A DNA stretch of 64,000 nucleotides from Salinisphaeraceae bacterium. GTDB taxonomy: Bacteria > Pseudomonadota > Gammaproteobacteria > Nevskiales > Salinisphaeraceae. Positions 33,080 through 41,934 of the stretch are shown piece after piece. How positions within the stretch are numbered: position 1 is the first letter of the stretch; every line of letters starts with the position of its first letter. The translations under genes were made by a program, and so were the position numbers. The stretch spans positions 1 to 64,000 of the forward strand of contig NYTH01000028.1 of assembly GCA_002683405.1 (NCBI GenBank). Reading direction: 5' to 3'. The notes beneath the pieces were generated by a model that worked only from the letters and a program-made list of their open reading frames with translations, did not search any database and was not told the DNA's origin.

Positions 33080-33673
33080 ATGAGCCAGACGATGAAGTAC
33101 TGCCCCAGCTGCGGCGCCGACATGGAGCGGCGCATACCGCCGGGCGACAACCGCGAACGCGATGTCTGCAGCCGCGACGGCGAAGTGTTCTACAGCAATC
33201 CGCGGGTCGTGGTGGGTACCGTGACCGAGCAGGACGGACGCATTCTCATGTGCAAGCGCGCCATCGAGCCCCGCAAGCATTTCTGGACCCTGCCGGCCGG
33301 CTTTCTCGAGCTTCGCGAAACGGCCGCCGATGCGGGTATTCGGGAAACGCTGGAAGAGGCCTGCGCGGCCGTTGAAATTGACGGCCTTTTCAGCTTTGTG
33401 AACGTCACGCACATCGGCCAGATTCACATGTTCTACCGGGCGCATATGACCGAGCCCGGCTTCGAGGCCGGGCCGGAGAGCCTGGAGGTACGCTTCATGA
33501 CCGAGGATGAGATTCCCTGGTCGCAGCTGGCCTTTCCTACCGTGTTCCTGACCCTGTCCCGCTATTTCGAAGACCGCCGCAATGGACAGTTTCAGGTGCA
33601 CGACGTCGGGCTGGAAAAAGGCTCCTGGAAAAGCATGGGCCTGGATATGGAGCCGGCCGGCTCACCCGTTTGA
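33080..33673 (+). CDS. Nudix hydrolase with N-terminal zinc ribbon
   Basis: A 197-residue protein. A zinc-ribbon-like segment (C8, C11 in CPSCG, plus C30) precedes the Nudix domain. The box is canonical: G74, E80, R88-E89, E92-E93. This layout is shared with proteins annotated as ADP-ribose or NADH pyrophosphatase-like Nudix enzymes. Exact substrate unknown. It lies 15 bases upstream of fdxA on the same strand and may be co-transcribed. A TATAAT at 32943-32948 may be its -10 box, without a clear -35. Confidence 0.88.
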   Translation: MSQTMKYCPSCGADMERRIPPGDNRERDVCSRDGEVFYSNPRVVVGTVTEQDGRILMCKRAIEPRKHFWTLPAGFLELRETAADAGIRETLEEACAAVEIDGLFSFVNVTHIGQIHMFYRAHMTEPGFEAGPESLEVRFMTEDEIPWSQLAFPTVFLTLSRYFEDRRNGQFQVHDVGLEKGSWKSMGLDMEPAGSPV

Positions 33674-33688
33674 CCTTAGAGAATTAGC

Positions 33689-34012
33689 ATGACATTCGTC
33701 GTCACTGAAGCCTGCATCAAGTGCAAGTACACCGACTGCGTGGAGGTGTGCCCCGTAGACTGTTTTCACGAGGGTCCCAACTTCCTGGTGATCGACCCCG
33801 AGGAATGCATCGACTGTACGCTCTGCGAACCGGAATGCCCCGTGGATGCAATCCTCTCCGAGGATGATCTGCCCGAGGATCAGCAGCACTTTCTGGCGCT
33901 CAACGAAGAACTCTCGCAGCAGTGGCCCGTGATTACCGAAGTGAAGTCGCCCCCGGCAGACGCCAAGGAATGGGAGGACGTGCCGGACAAGCTCAAGCTG
34001 CTCGAGCGCTGA
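33689..34012 (+). CDS. fdxA: Seven-iron ferredoxin FdxA
   Basis: A 107-residue ferredoxin carrying one 3Fe-4S and one 4Fe-4S cluster, an electron carrier in the cytoplasm. The first cysteine set is C9, C12, C17, C21 and the second C40, C43, C46, C50, each ending in CP. The length and acidic C-terminal extension are typical of the Azotobacter FdI/FdxA type. It is the last gene on this strand before the convergent dsbC. Confidence 0.95.
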   Translation: MTFVVTEACIKCKYTDCVEVCPVDCFHEGPNFLVIDPEECIDCTLCEPECPVDAILSEDDLPEDQQHFLALNEELSQQWPVITEVKSPPADAKEWEDVPDKLKLLER

Positions 34013-34043
34013 ACCGATACAGCAGCCGACGCTGTCGTATCGC

Positions 34044-34772
34044 CTACGAGCCCGGCTGGTGGGCCTTGATCTGTTCGATCACCCGGCTGACCGGCGGCGC
34101 CATCTGCAGAAAGCTGCCGTCCGCGGTGATCAGCGCCGGCGTACCCATGATGCGCAGCTTGCGCGCGGCCACCTCGAACTGATCGGCCACCGGATTCTTG
34201 CAATCGCCGCTCGTCTTCAGGGTTTTGCCTTGCTTGGCGCGCGTCATGGCCTTGCGCCGGTCCTTGGAGCACCACACGGCCTGGGCCTTGTCGAAGGATT
34301 CACTGCCCGGGCCCGACAGGGGAAAGAAGGCGTAGCGCACGGCGACGCCCGCGGCCAGGAATTCGTCGATATGCGAATGCAGCAGCCGGCAGTACCGACA
34401 GTCGACATCGGTGAACACGGTTACGGTCGCGCTGGGCCGGTCGGGAGCAAAGGTGATGAAGCCGTCGTCATCCAGCGTGGCGAGCTGCGTCAGCCGCCAC
34501 TGATTGCGCGCCTGCTCGGTCAGGTTGCGGTCGGTTTTCAGGTCGATGGCGTCGCCGTCGATCAGGTAGCGCCCATCGCTGGAAATGTATCCGACCACCC
34601 CGCCCTGCGAAATCTGCCAGTAGCCCGGCAGCTCGGACGGCGTGATGTGTCCTACCTCCACGCCCGGGAACTGCTCGGCCACCTGCTGGCGGAAGGCAGG
34701 GTCGGACAGATCACCGGCCGAAGCCAGCGGTGCGATCAGCAGCAGGAACAGGATTAAGCATGACTTGTGCAT
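34044..34772 (-). CDS. dsbC: Thiol:disulfide interchange protein DsbC
   Basis: A 242-residue periplasmic disulfide isomerase that reshuffles wrong disulfides. It has a signal peptide (about 1-19, APLASAG), an N-terminal dimerisation domain (GVEVGHITPSELPGYWQI ... GRYLIDGDAIDL), and a thioredoxin domain with active site C125-R-Y-C128 (TDVDCRYCRLLH) and cis-Pro GTPAL. The longer frame upstream is inside xerD, so the ATG at 34772 is used. The xerD-dsbC order is the usual gammaproteobacterial one; recJ, often next, is not here. Confidence 0.95.
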   Translation of the reverse strand: MHKSCLILFLLLIAPLASAGDLSDPAFRQQVAEQFPGVEVGHITPSELPGYWQISQGGVVGYISSDGRYLIDGDAIDLKTDRNLTEQARNQWRLTQLATLDDDGFITFAPDRPSATVTVFTDVDCRYCRLLHSHIDEFLAAGVAVRYAFFPLSGPGSESFDKAQAVWCSKDRRKAMTRAKQGKTLKTSGDCKNPVADQFEVAARKLRIMGTPALITADGSFLQMAPPVSRVIEQIKAHQPGS

Positions 34773-34830
34773 GACGGCTGTTGGGACTGCGCGCCACGGC
34801 CACAAGTTCCGCGGCCGCAGGCGCCCGGCC

Positions 34831-35742
34831 TCAGCCACGCGGGTGATGCTCGGCGTGCAGGCTCTGCAGCCGCGCGCGCGCCACGTGGGTGTAAATCTGC
34901 GTGGTCGATAGGTCGGCATGTCCGAGCAGCATCTGGACCACGCGCAGATCGGCGCCGTGATTGAGCAGATGCGTGGCGAAGGCATGCCGCAGCCCGTGCG
35001 GCGACAGGTCGCTGCGAATACCGGCCCGCTGGGCGTGCCGGCGCACGATGTACCAGAAGTTCTGGCGCGTCATTGTGCCGCCCCGCCGGGTCACGAATAG
35101 CGCGTCGCTGATCTGCCCGTCCAGCAGATCGGGGCGGGCCGAATGTAGATAGTCGCCGATCCGGTTCTGTGCGGCCTCGCCCATGGGCACCAGGCGCTCG
35201 CGGCCGCCCTTGCCCATGACCTGCACCACGCCGCTGCGCAAATTCACCTGATGCAGCAACAGCCCGACCAGCTCCGACACGCGCAGCCCCGAGGCGTACA
35301 TGAGTTCGAGCATGGCGCGGTCACGCAGGCCCAGCGCCGTGTCCTCGTCCGGCGCGGCCAACAGGGCTTCCACGTCCTGCTCGCTCAGCGTCTTGGGCAG
35401 CGGCCGCCCCAGCCGGGGCATTTCGATCAGCGCGGTGGGGTCGTCCTCGCGAAAGCGGTCGCGCACGAGCAGACGGTAGTAGCGCCGCAGGCTGGACAGG
35501 ATGCGCGCCGCCGTGCGCGGGCTGCTGCCGGGCCGGTTGCGATCGGCCAGATAGCTCAGAATCTCGGCGCGATCCGCTTGCTCAAGCGGCCGCCGTCCTG
35601 CCAGCCAGCGGGAAAACTGCAGCAGGTCGGAGCGGTAGGCCGCCAACGTGGGCTGCGCCAGGCCGTGTTCGGCCCACAGCGCGTCGAGAAACCGGTCGAT
35701 CTCCTGAATATCACGCGCTTCGGCCGTGGGCTTGCTGCTCAT
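34831..35742 (-). CDS. xerD: Site-specific tyrosine recombinase XerD
   Basis: A 303-residue tyrosine recombinase that with XerC resolves chromosome dimers at dif. All catalytic residues are visible: R154 (SGLRVSE), K178 (GKGGRER), H249 and R252 (SPHGLRHAFATH), H275 (LGHADLST), Y284 (QIYTHV). Length and the N-terminal SAM-like core-binding domain match XerD. Linkage to dsbC supports XerD and not XerC. It is divergent from zapE across 62 bases. Confidence 0.96.
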   Translation of the reverse strand: MSSKPTAEARDIQEIDRFLDALWAEHGLAQPTLAAYRSDLLQFSRWLAGRRPLEQADRAEILSYLADRNRPGSSPRTAARILSSLRRYYRLLVRDRFREDDPTALIEMPRLGRPLPKTLSEQDVEALLAAPDEDTALGLRDRAMLELMYASGLRVSELVGLLLHQVNLRSGVVQVMGKGGRERLVPMGEAAQNRIGDYLHSARPDLLDGQISDALFVTRRGGTMTRQNFWYIVRRHAQRAGIRSDLSPHGLRHAFATHLLNHGADLRVVQMLLGHADLSTTQIYTHVARARLQSLHAEHHPRG

Positions 35743-35758
35743 GACGTCAGCGTATAAT
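35731..35758 (+). promoter_or_regulatory. Probable zapE promoter
   Basis: TATAAT at 35753-35758 with CTTGCT at 35731-35736, 16 bases apart. It is 46 bases before the zapE start and overlaps the 5' end of xerD on the opposite strand. Confidence 0.45.
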
Positions 35759-35804
35759 AAGCCCGCCCGCTCCCGCGAGCATCGCTTGTCTATACGGATC
35801 GTGC

Positions 35805-36884
35805 ATGGATCAGCCAGTCAGCCTCAGCCCGCGCCAGCGTTATCAGCGCGACCTGGCGCAGACCGGGTTTGTCGAAGACGCGGCCCAGGCCCGCGCGGTG
35901 GATGCCCTGGAGCAGGTCTACACGGCGCTGGTGGACAACCCGCCCAGACGCTTCAAGCGGGGTTGGCCCGCCGTCAAGGGTCTGTATCTGTGGGGCGGTG
36001 TCGGCCGCGGCAAGACCTATCTAATGGACCGCTTCTACGAGTCGCTGCCCTTCTCCCGCAAGCAGCGCACCCATTTTCATCGCTTCATGGCCGATGTGCA
36101 CGAGCGGCGCCGTGCCTACGCCGGCAAGTCCGATCCGCTCAAACCCATCGCTCGGGAACTGGCGCACTACCGCGTGCTGTGTTTCGACGAGTTCTACGTG
36201 TCCGACGTGGCGGACGCCATGATTCTGGAGCGCCTGACGCGCTATCTGTTCGATCGCGGAGTCACCCTGGTCTGCACCTCGAACACGCCGCCGGCCGAGC
36301 TGTATCCGGGCGGCCTGCAACGGGCGCGGTTCCTGCCGGCGATCCGCCGCATCGAGCAGCACTGCCGCGTGCTCGAAGTGGACGGCGGCAAGGATCATCG
36401 GCTGCGCCTGCTCGAGTCGGCGGAGATTTACCACCATCCGCTGGACGAAACCGCTGAACGCCAGCTCGACCATTACTTCCGACAGATCGTCCAGAACGAC
36501 CCCGACAGCGACGAGTCTGTGACCATCCAGCAGCGGTGCATCCCCACCCGGCGGGTGGCGCGCGACGTCGCCTGGTTCGATTTCGATGCGCTTTGCGCCA
36601 GCGCCCGCTCGGCCAGCGACTACACCGAGCTCGCCCGCTGTTTTCACACGGTATTGCTGTCCAACGTCCCGGTCATGGACCGCGACCGCGATGACGAGGC
36701 CCGGCGCTTCGTCAACCTGATTGACGAGTTCTACGACCACGGCGTCAAACTCATCATCTCGGCGCAAGCCGAGCCGGCCGAGCTGTACCGCGGCAAGCGT
36801 CTGGCGTTCGAGTTCCGGCGCACCATCAGCCGGCTGAAGGAAATGGGCTCGCGCGCCTACCTGGCCAGCGCGCATCAGGTCTGA
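35805..36884 (+). CDS. zapE: Cell division protein ZapE (AFG1-like ATPase)
   Basis: A 359-residue AFG1-type P-loop ATPase; E. coli ZapE affects the FtsZ ring. Walker A GGVGRGKT at residues 64-71, Walker B with D128-E129 in VLCFDEFYV, sensor region VCTSNTPPAELY, and the C-terminal segment KLIISAQAEP. The family length (350-380 aa) is met. Monocistronic by spacing. Confidence 0.94.
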   Translation: MDQPVSLSPRQRYQRDLAQTGFVEDAAQARAVDALEQVYTALVDNPPRRFKRGWPAVKGLYLWGGVGRGKTYLMDRFYESLPFSRKQRTHFHRFMADVHERRRAYAGKSDPLKPIARELAHYRVLCFDEFYVSDVADAMILERLTRYLFDRGVTLVCTSNTPPAELYPGGLQRARFLPAIRRIEQHCRVLEVDGGKDHRLRLLESAEIYHHPLDETAERQLDHYFRQIVQNDPDSDESVTIQQRCIPTRRVARDVAWFDFDALCASARSASDYTELARCFHTVLLSNVPVMDRDRDDEARRFVNLIDEFYDHGVKLIISAQAEPAELYRGKRLAFEFRRTISRLKEMGSRAYLASAHQV

Positions 36885-37166
36885 CCCGCCGTCTAACCCG
36901 GATGTTTCATGAGAGATCGCAAGTGATTTGCCCCTGAAATAATTCTTGGGGCGCAGCAGGTAGCTCGCCGGCCTGCAGCGTAAAGCCTAGCTTCAGCTAG
37001 GGTTCTAGCGAAGGCCAAGCGATACGCCGCGAGAAACGCAAAGCGCTGCGATAGATTGGCGCGGAATCCAAATTGCACCATCCAAAACGCCCTTGAATTC
37101 GGCTTATTTTAGCTAGATATCAATTATTTATGCGTCCGCGTCAATCGTCCTCGTGCAATACCCGGG
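36885..37166. other. Intergenic region with a possible degenerate element
   Basis: This 282-base gap between zapE and the FGGY kinase contains a 7-bp inverted repeat (36986-36992 / 36995-37001). A minus-strand open frame of 62 codons (36893-37081) ends in the sequence NHLRSLMKHPG. Base composition is lower in G+C toward 37080-37150. I cannot decide whether the frame is a broken insertion-sequence end or chance. Confidence 0.4.
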
Positions 37167-38723
37167 CTAAGGCGGGTACCCCGTAATCGCCCGAATATCG
37201 CGGAACAGCGGTGCCAGCCGGCCGTACATCCGCCGGTACACGCGGTGATAGAGCTGGTCGTACACCCGCACCGCCGCCGGTTCAGGCGTGAAGCGCCGAC
37301 CCGGCCGCGTCATCGCCGTGGCCGCGCTGGCGTGATCCGGATAAAGCCCCGCGCCCACCGCTGCGTTAATGGCCGCCCCCAGCCCCGAGGCCTCGTGCGT
37401 ATGTGGCCGCTCGGCCGGCCGGTTGAACACATCCGCCGTGATCTGGAGCGCCACATCCGACTGGGCGCCGCCGCCCGCCACCCGCAACAATTCGATTGAC
37501 ACACGGCCACGCCGCTCGATTCGCTCAGCCCCTTCGCGCAGGCCGTAGATCAGCCCCTCCAGCACCGCCCGGTAGACGTGGCCACGCAGATGCACATCAC
37601 CAAAGCCGATGATCGACCCCTTGGCCTCGGGCCCCGGGTCGCGCACGCCGGGGGACCAGTAGGGCTGCAATACCAGCCCCATGCTGCCGGGCGGAATAGC
37701 CTCGATCTGCTGGTCCAGCAGCGTTTCCGGCGCGACGCCCCGGGCCTCGGCCACCTGCTGTTCCTCGGCGCCGAACTGCTGCTTGAACCAGGACACCAGC
37801 CAGAAACCGCGGTAGATATTCACCTCGCTGTTCCACGCGCCGGGCAGCGCGGCCGGATAGGCCGGCAGGAAACGAGTGGCTTCCATATAGCGCGGCCGGC
37901 AGCTGTTAACCGTGGCCGTGGTCCCGAACGACAGGCTTGCCGTTTCCGGTGAAATACAGCCCGACCCCAGCACTTCGCAGGCCTTGTCGGCGCCCGAACT
38001 GATCACGGGCAGGCCGGCCGGCAGACCCAGCGCCCGGGCCGCTTCGTCGCCCAGCGGGCCGAGCGGCTGGCCGCAGGGCACCAGGTCCGGCATGTGGCCC
38101 GGCTGGAGACCCAGCGCGCGCCACCGCCAGCTGCCCGCGTCGGCCCACTGTTGGCGCTTGTAGTCAAAGGGTAGATAGCCGACCTGGGCGCCGGTCGAAT
38201 CGACGAAACGCCCGGTCAGGCGATGCGTGAGATAGCCCGACAGGAGCAGAAAGCGGTGCATGCGCGCGTGCACGTCGGGCGCCTCGCAGGCCAGCCAGTT
38301 CGATTTGGCGTCATGCTGAAAGCGGCTCACCGTGGCCGACAAGCCTGCCAGCCGGAACGCCCAGCGCAGATAGCCCGGCAGCGGCGGCACCCGCGCCGCC
38401 GACCGCTTGTCCATCCAGGTGAGGGCCGGGTGCAGCGCCTGCCCGTCCCGGTCCACGGGCACGACCGTGTTGCGCTGGGTCGTCAGGCCGGCGGCGACGA
38501 TCTGACGGCATCCATCTGGCGCCGCCTGGCGCAGACCCGCGCAGGCGGCGACCAGCGCCTCCCAGTACAGGACGGCTGGCTGCTCGGCGGCGGCCGGCTC
38601 GCCCGGCTGATACGGCGCGATGGGAACGCGGTGACCCGCGATGAGTTCGCCGCGCGCGTCAAACAGCAGCGCCCGAACGCTCTGTGTGCCGACATCCAGC
38701 CCGAGCAGCCGATCGTCAGACAC
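37167..38723 (-). CDS. FGGY-family carbohydrate kinase
   Basis: A 518-residue sugar or polyol kinase. It shows the ATP-binding LGLDVGTQSVRALLFD near the N-terminus, TWMDKRSA (the substrate-site segment of the xylulokinase/glycerol kinase family), ISSGADKACEVLGSG and the C-terminal phosphate motif RVAGGGAQSDVALQITADVFNRP. GTG start at 38723 is one base after the glpD stop, so the two are clearly one operon. Glycerol or a related triose/polyol would fit the neighbour GlpD; xylulose is an alternative. Confidence 0.88.
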   Translation of the reverse strand: MSDDRLLGLDVGTQSVRALLFDARGELIAGHRVPIAPYQPGEPAAAEQPAVLYWEALVAACAGLRQAAPDGCRQIVAAGLTTQRNTVVPVDRDGQALHPALTWMDKRSAARVPPLPGYLRWAFRLAGLSATVSRFQHDAKSNWLACEAPDVHARMHRFLLLSGYLTHRLTGRFVDSTGAQVGYLPFDYKRQQWADAGSWRWRALGLQPGHMPDLVPCGQPLGPLGDEAARALGLPAGLPVISSGADKACEVLGSGCISPETASLSFGTTATVNSCRPRYMEATRFLPAYPAALPGAWNSEVNIYRGFWLVSWFKQQFGAEEQQVAEARGVAPETLLDQQIEAIPPGSMGLVLQPYWSPGVRDPGPEAKGSIIGFGDVHLRGHVYRAVLEGLIYGLREGAERIERRGRVSIELLRVAGGGAQSDVALQITADVFNRPAERPHTHEASGLGAAINAAVGAGLYPDHASAATAMTRPGRRFTPEPAAVRVYDQLYHRVYRRMYGRLAPLFRDIRAITGYPP

Positions 38724-38724
38724 G

Positions 38725-40284
38725 TCAGGCGGCGACCGGCGGTCGATGAGCCTCCTGCCAGTGGCTGATGTAGCGTCGTCGCTCCTTTTCCCAGCGCGTG
38801 ACGTCCCAGCCCAGCTCGCGCCGGCACAGGCCGCCGACCTGGTCGAGCAGATCACGGCCGCCCTGAGGCAGCAGCAGACCCAGCCGGGTACGGCGGAGCA
38901 TCAGGTCGGCCAGCGTCTCTACCGCCTCGTGGCGCACGGCCCACTGCAATTCGGCCCAGCGGTAGACGGTGCCCGTAATAATCTGCGAGGTATCGAAGGT
39001 CTTCGCAGCCGCCTCGTAATCCGCGCCCAGACGCCCGGCCATGCGCTGCAGTCCGGCCTTGACCTGCGGCGCCTGACCGAGAACGGGCGACTCGTCATTC
39101 ACATCGGCCAGCGCCGGCACCTGGTCCGCCAGCTTGCGCAGCGCCTCCAATGCCGTGCCCCGGAACGTGGTGAGCTTCCCGCCACTGACGGTCAGCAGGC
39201 CCTTTTCCGCCCACAGCGCGTGCTCGCGAGATTCCTCGGAAGGGCTGGCCGCGCCGGTATTCACCACCGGGCGGATCCCCGAAAACGCCGACAGCGCATC
39301 GCTGCTCTTGAGCGGGTGCAGCGGGAAGTAATGCGCCAGCGCCTCTTCCAGGTAGGCGGCTTCCTGCGGCGTCATGCGGGCCGGATTTGCGGGCCAGTCG
39401 GGGTGATCCAGATCGGTGGTGCCGAACAGCGTCACCCCCTCCCAGGGGAAGGCGAACAGGGGCCGATTGTCGCGCGGATGGAACAGCGTCAACGCCTCGG
39501 TGAGCGGCAACTGCTCAGCGCGAAACAGCAGATGGCTGCCGCGCAGCGGCCGGATGCGCGGCTCGCCGCCGGCCTGCTCGCGCAGCGCGTCCACCCAGGG
39601 CCCGGCGGCGTTGACCACCGCGCGGGCGCGAAGCTCGCCGCTGCGACCATTGACGCGGTCGCGCACCGTCACGCCGGCTACGCGGTCGCCTTCGAACAGC
39701 AGACTCTCCGCGCCCAGGTAATTGGCGGCCTGCCCGCCATCGGCCAGGCCTTCGGACAGCACCCGCAGCACCAGCCGTACGTCGTCGGTACGCGCATCCA
39801 TGTAAGCGAAGCCGCCGCGCAGCTCGCTGGCCCGCAGCGCGGACATGCGCCGCGTGAACCGGTCCGCGCCCAGGTACCTGGAATAACGCTTGCCCGCCAT
39901 GAGGTCATAGGCCGTCAGCGCGGCGCCCATCATGAGCCGGCCGGGTTTGCTGCCGCGATACATCGGCAACAAAAAGTTCAGCGGGTCCACCAGACCGGGG
40001 GCGGCCTTCATCATGGCCTGGCGCTCGCGCACCGATTCCAGCGTAAGACGCCATTCGCCCTGGGCCAGGTAGCGCAGACCGCCATGGACCAGCTTGGACG
40101 ACCAGCTGGACGTGCCCGAGGCGAAATCATCCCGCTCGATGAGCAGCACCCGGGCACCCACACGCGCGGCTTCTCGCATCAGCCCCGCGCCAGTGATGCC
40201 GCCGCCGATGACGATCAGATCCCAGGGCCTGTCGGGCTCATCGATCTGCTGCCAGAGGGTGTCACGCCAGTTTTCAGCCCACAT
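38725..40284 (-). CDS. glpD: Glycerol-3-phosphate dehydrogenase GlpD
   Basis: A 519-residue FAD enzyme oxidising sn-glycerol-3-phosphate to dihydroxyacetone phosphate and feeding electrons to quinone at the inner membrane. FAD motif IGGGITGAG is at residues 26-34. SSKLVHGGLRYL, a typical GlpD segment, and KLTTFRGTA near the C-terminal domain are seen. It lies between the alkyl-DHAP-synthase-like gene (48 bases upstream) and the FGGY kinase (1 base downstream). Confidence 0.93.
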   Translation of the reverse strand: MWAENWRDTLWQQIDEPDRPWDLIVIGGGITGAGLMREAARVGARVLLIERDDFASGTSSWSSKLVHGGLRYLAQGEWRLTLESVRERQAMMKAAPGLVDPLNFLLPMYRGSKPGRLMMGAALTAYDLMAGKRYSRYLGADRFTRRMSALRASELRGGFAYMDARTDDVRLVLRVLSEGLADGGQAANYLGAESLLFEGDRVAGVTVRDRVNGRSGELRARAVVNAAGPWVDALREQAGGEPRIRPLRGSHLLFRAEQLPLTEALTLFHPRDNRPLFAFPWEGVTLFGTTDLDHPDWPANPARMTPQEAAYLEEALAHYFPLHPLKSSDALSAFSGIRPVVNTGAASPSEESREHALWAEKGLLTVSGGKLTTFRGTALEALRKLADQVPALADVNDESPVLGQAPQVKAGLQRMAGRLGADYEAAAKTFDTSQIITGTVYRWAELQWAVRHEAVETLADLMLRRTRLGLLLPQGGRDLLDQVGGLCRRELGWDVTRWEKERRRYISHWQEAHRPPVAA

Positions 40285-40332
40285 GCAGGCCGCCTTGTTG
40301 CTCGTCAGTGAAATGGGGATCCGGCCGCGCCG

Positions 40333-41928
40333 TCAATCCAGTAGCTTGCCGGGATTCATCATGCCGTCGGGGTCGAAACTGGCCAGGGCGCTTCTCAGCG
40401 CCGCGAGACCCGTCTCGCCGCCCTTCTCGGCCGCCAGGTAGGGCTTGTGGTCAAGCCCGACGCCGTGCTGGTGGCTGATGGTGCCGCCCTGGGCCAAGAT
40501 GGCCCGGCTCACACGTGATTTTAGCGTTTTCCAGCGTGCCAGGTCGGTCTCGTAGTCGCCGGTCACGCGAAAAATGAAGGTGGAGTACACGCTGGACCCC
40601 TGCGGATAGACGTGCGACAGGTGCGTGAAGGCATGCAGCGCCTCGTCGAATTCGGCGTAGCAGTCGCGCGCGGCGCGCTCGATGGCCTTGACCGTGGCCG
40701 TGACCTGCGGCCAGTCGACGCAGGTCTCCACCGTATCCGCGCCGTAGCCGGCCTCCCAGAGCGTATTGCGCAAGTAGGGGCCGGTGAAACGCGAGGCCGA
40801 CCAGGCCTTGCCGATCGCCCGCCCCATATGCACACCGCCCTCGGCCCGGGCCATCTCCAGCGCCCTGGCACGCGCAAAGCGGCAGGATTTCGCCGATCCG
40901 GTCACGCCGATGAGCAGCAGGCATTTTTCGTCATGGATACCGCGCACGCGAAGCAGGCGCTCCAGCGCCGCGATCAGCCGCGGGTGGCCGGCCAGCATGA
41001 GCTGGGTTTCGGTTTCGGCCGCGTTGGACAGCCGCATCATCGACAGCGGCACCCTTTCCTGCGCGATACGCCGCACCGCCGCCACGGCCTGCGCCCAGCC
41101 TGAAAAGAACAGGGCATGAAAATCCTCGCGCTCCGGCCGGGGCTGCACGCGCACGCTGGCCTCGGTGAGCACCCCAAGTCGTCCTTCCGAGCCAAGCACC
41201 AGGTCCCGCAGGTCGGGGCCGGCGGAGGACGACGGTATGGTCGGCAGGCTCAGATCGCCCACCGGCGTGGCCAGCCGCCCGCCGGCAAAAAGCTGTTCGA
41301 TCCGACCGTAGCGAAGGGACTGCTGACCGCTTGAGCGCGTCACGACCCAGCCCCCCAGCGTGGAATATTCGAATGACTGCGGGTAGTGCCCCAGCACATA
41401 GCCGTGCCTGCCGAGCTGCGCCTCGACCCGGGGCCCCGCGGCGCCTGCCCCCAGGGTGGCCAGGCGGGCGCTTTCATCCAGGTGCAGCAACCCGTCCATG
41501 CCGCTCATGTCCAGGCTGATGACGGGCGGCGCGTCTGCGGGTACCTGCAGATGACCCACCACGCTGGTGCCGCCGCCGTAGGGAATCACGAACGCGCCCT
41601 CGCGGCGGGCCAGCGCCAGCATCCGGGTGACCTGCTCGTGGCTGGCCGGCCGGCAGACGGCGTCGGGAAAGGGTCCGGGCCGGCCATGCCGCAAGGCCAG
41701 CCAGTCGGCAAAACTCTGGCCGCGCGCGTGGCACAGGCGCAGCTGTTCGTCCGCCTCCAGACCCGGCAGATCAGCCAGCCGGCTGGGCGGCACCGTGGCC
41801 AGCGCGGTTTCCAGCGAGGCATCCCGGGGCTGGCCGCCCTCGCCGATACGACTGGCCAGAAACTCCAGACCACCCGCCGGCAGCGCCTTGCTTGTCTCGA
41901 CATGGCCCCAGCCATTCCAGCGCTTCAC
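40333..41928 (-). CDS. FAD-binding oxidase, alkyl-dihydroxyacetonephosphate synthase-like
   Basis: A 531-residue flavoprotein with a PCMH/VAO-type FAD domain. The N-terminal KRWNGWG is typical of the alkylglycerone-phosphate synthase (AGPS) group. The FAD loop PYGGGTSVVGH lies at residues 116-126 and SHQHGVGLDHKPYL near 500 is the active-site region. AGPS swaps the acyl of acyl-DHAP for a fatty alcohol in ether lipid synthesis; bacterial homologues mostly lack proof of this. It sits between NAD-GDH (6-base gap) and glpD. The DHAP/glycerol-phosphate theme is consistent with the name. Confidence 0.85.
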   Translation of the reverse strand: MKRWNGWGHVETSKALPAGGLEFLASRIGEGGQPRDASLETALATVPPSRLADLPGLEADEQLRLCHARGQSFADWLALRHGRPGPFPDAVCRPASHEQVTRMLALARREGAFVIPYGGGTSVVGHLQVPADAPPVISLDMSGMDGLLHLDESARLATLGAGAAGPRVEAQLGRHGYVLGHYPQSFEYSTLGGWVVTRSSGQQSLRYGRIEQLFAGGRLATPVGDLSLPTIPSSSAGPDLRDLVLGSEGRLGVLTEASVRVQPRPEREDFHALFFSGWAQAVAAVRRIAQERVPLSMMRLSNAAETETQLMLAGHPRLIAALERLLRVRGIHDEKCLLLIGVTGSAKSCRFARARALEMARAEGGVHMGRAIGKAWSASRFTGPYLRNTLWEAGYGADTVETCVDWPQVTATVKAIERAARDCYAEFDEALHAFTHLSHVYPQGSSVYSTFIFRVTGDYETDLARWKTLKSRVSRAILAQGGTISHQHGVGLDHKPYLAAEKGGETGLAALRSALASFDPDGMMNPGKLLD

Positions 41929-41934
41929 CCCGGG

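Noticed and set aside
38641..40311. Plus-strand open frame of 556 codons opposite glpD
   Set aside because: Shadow of glpD; composition typical of antisense frames in GC-rich DNA.
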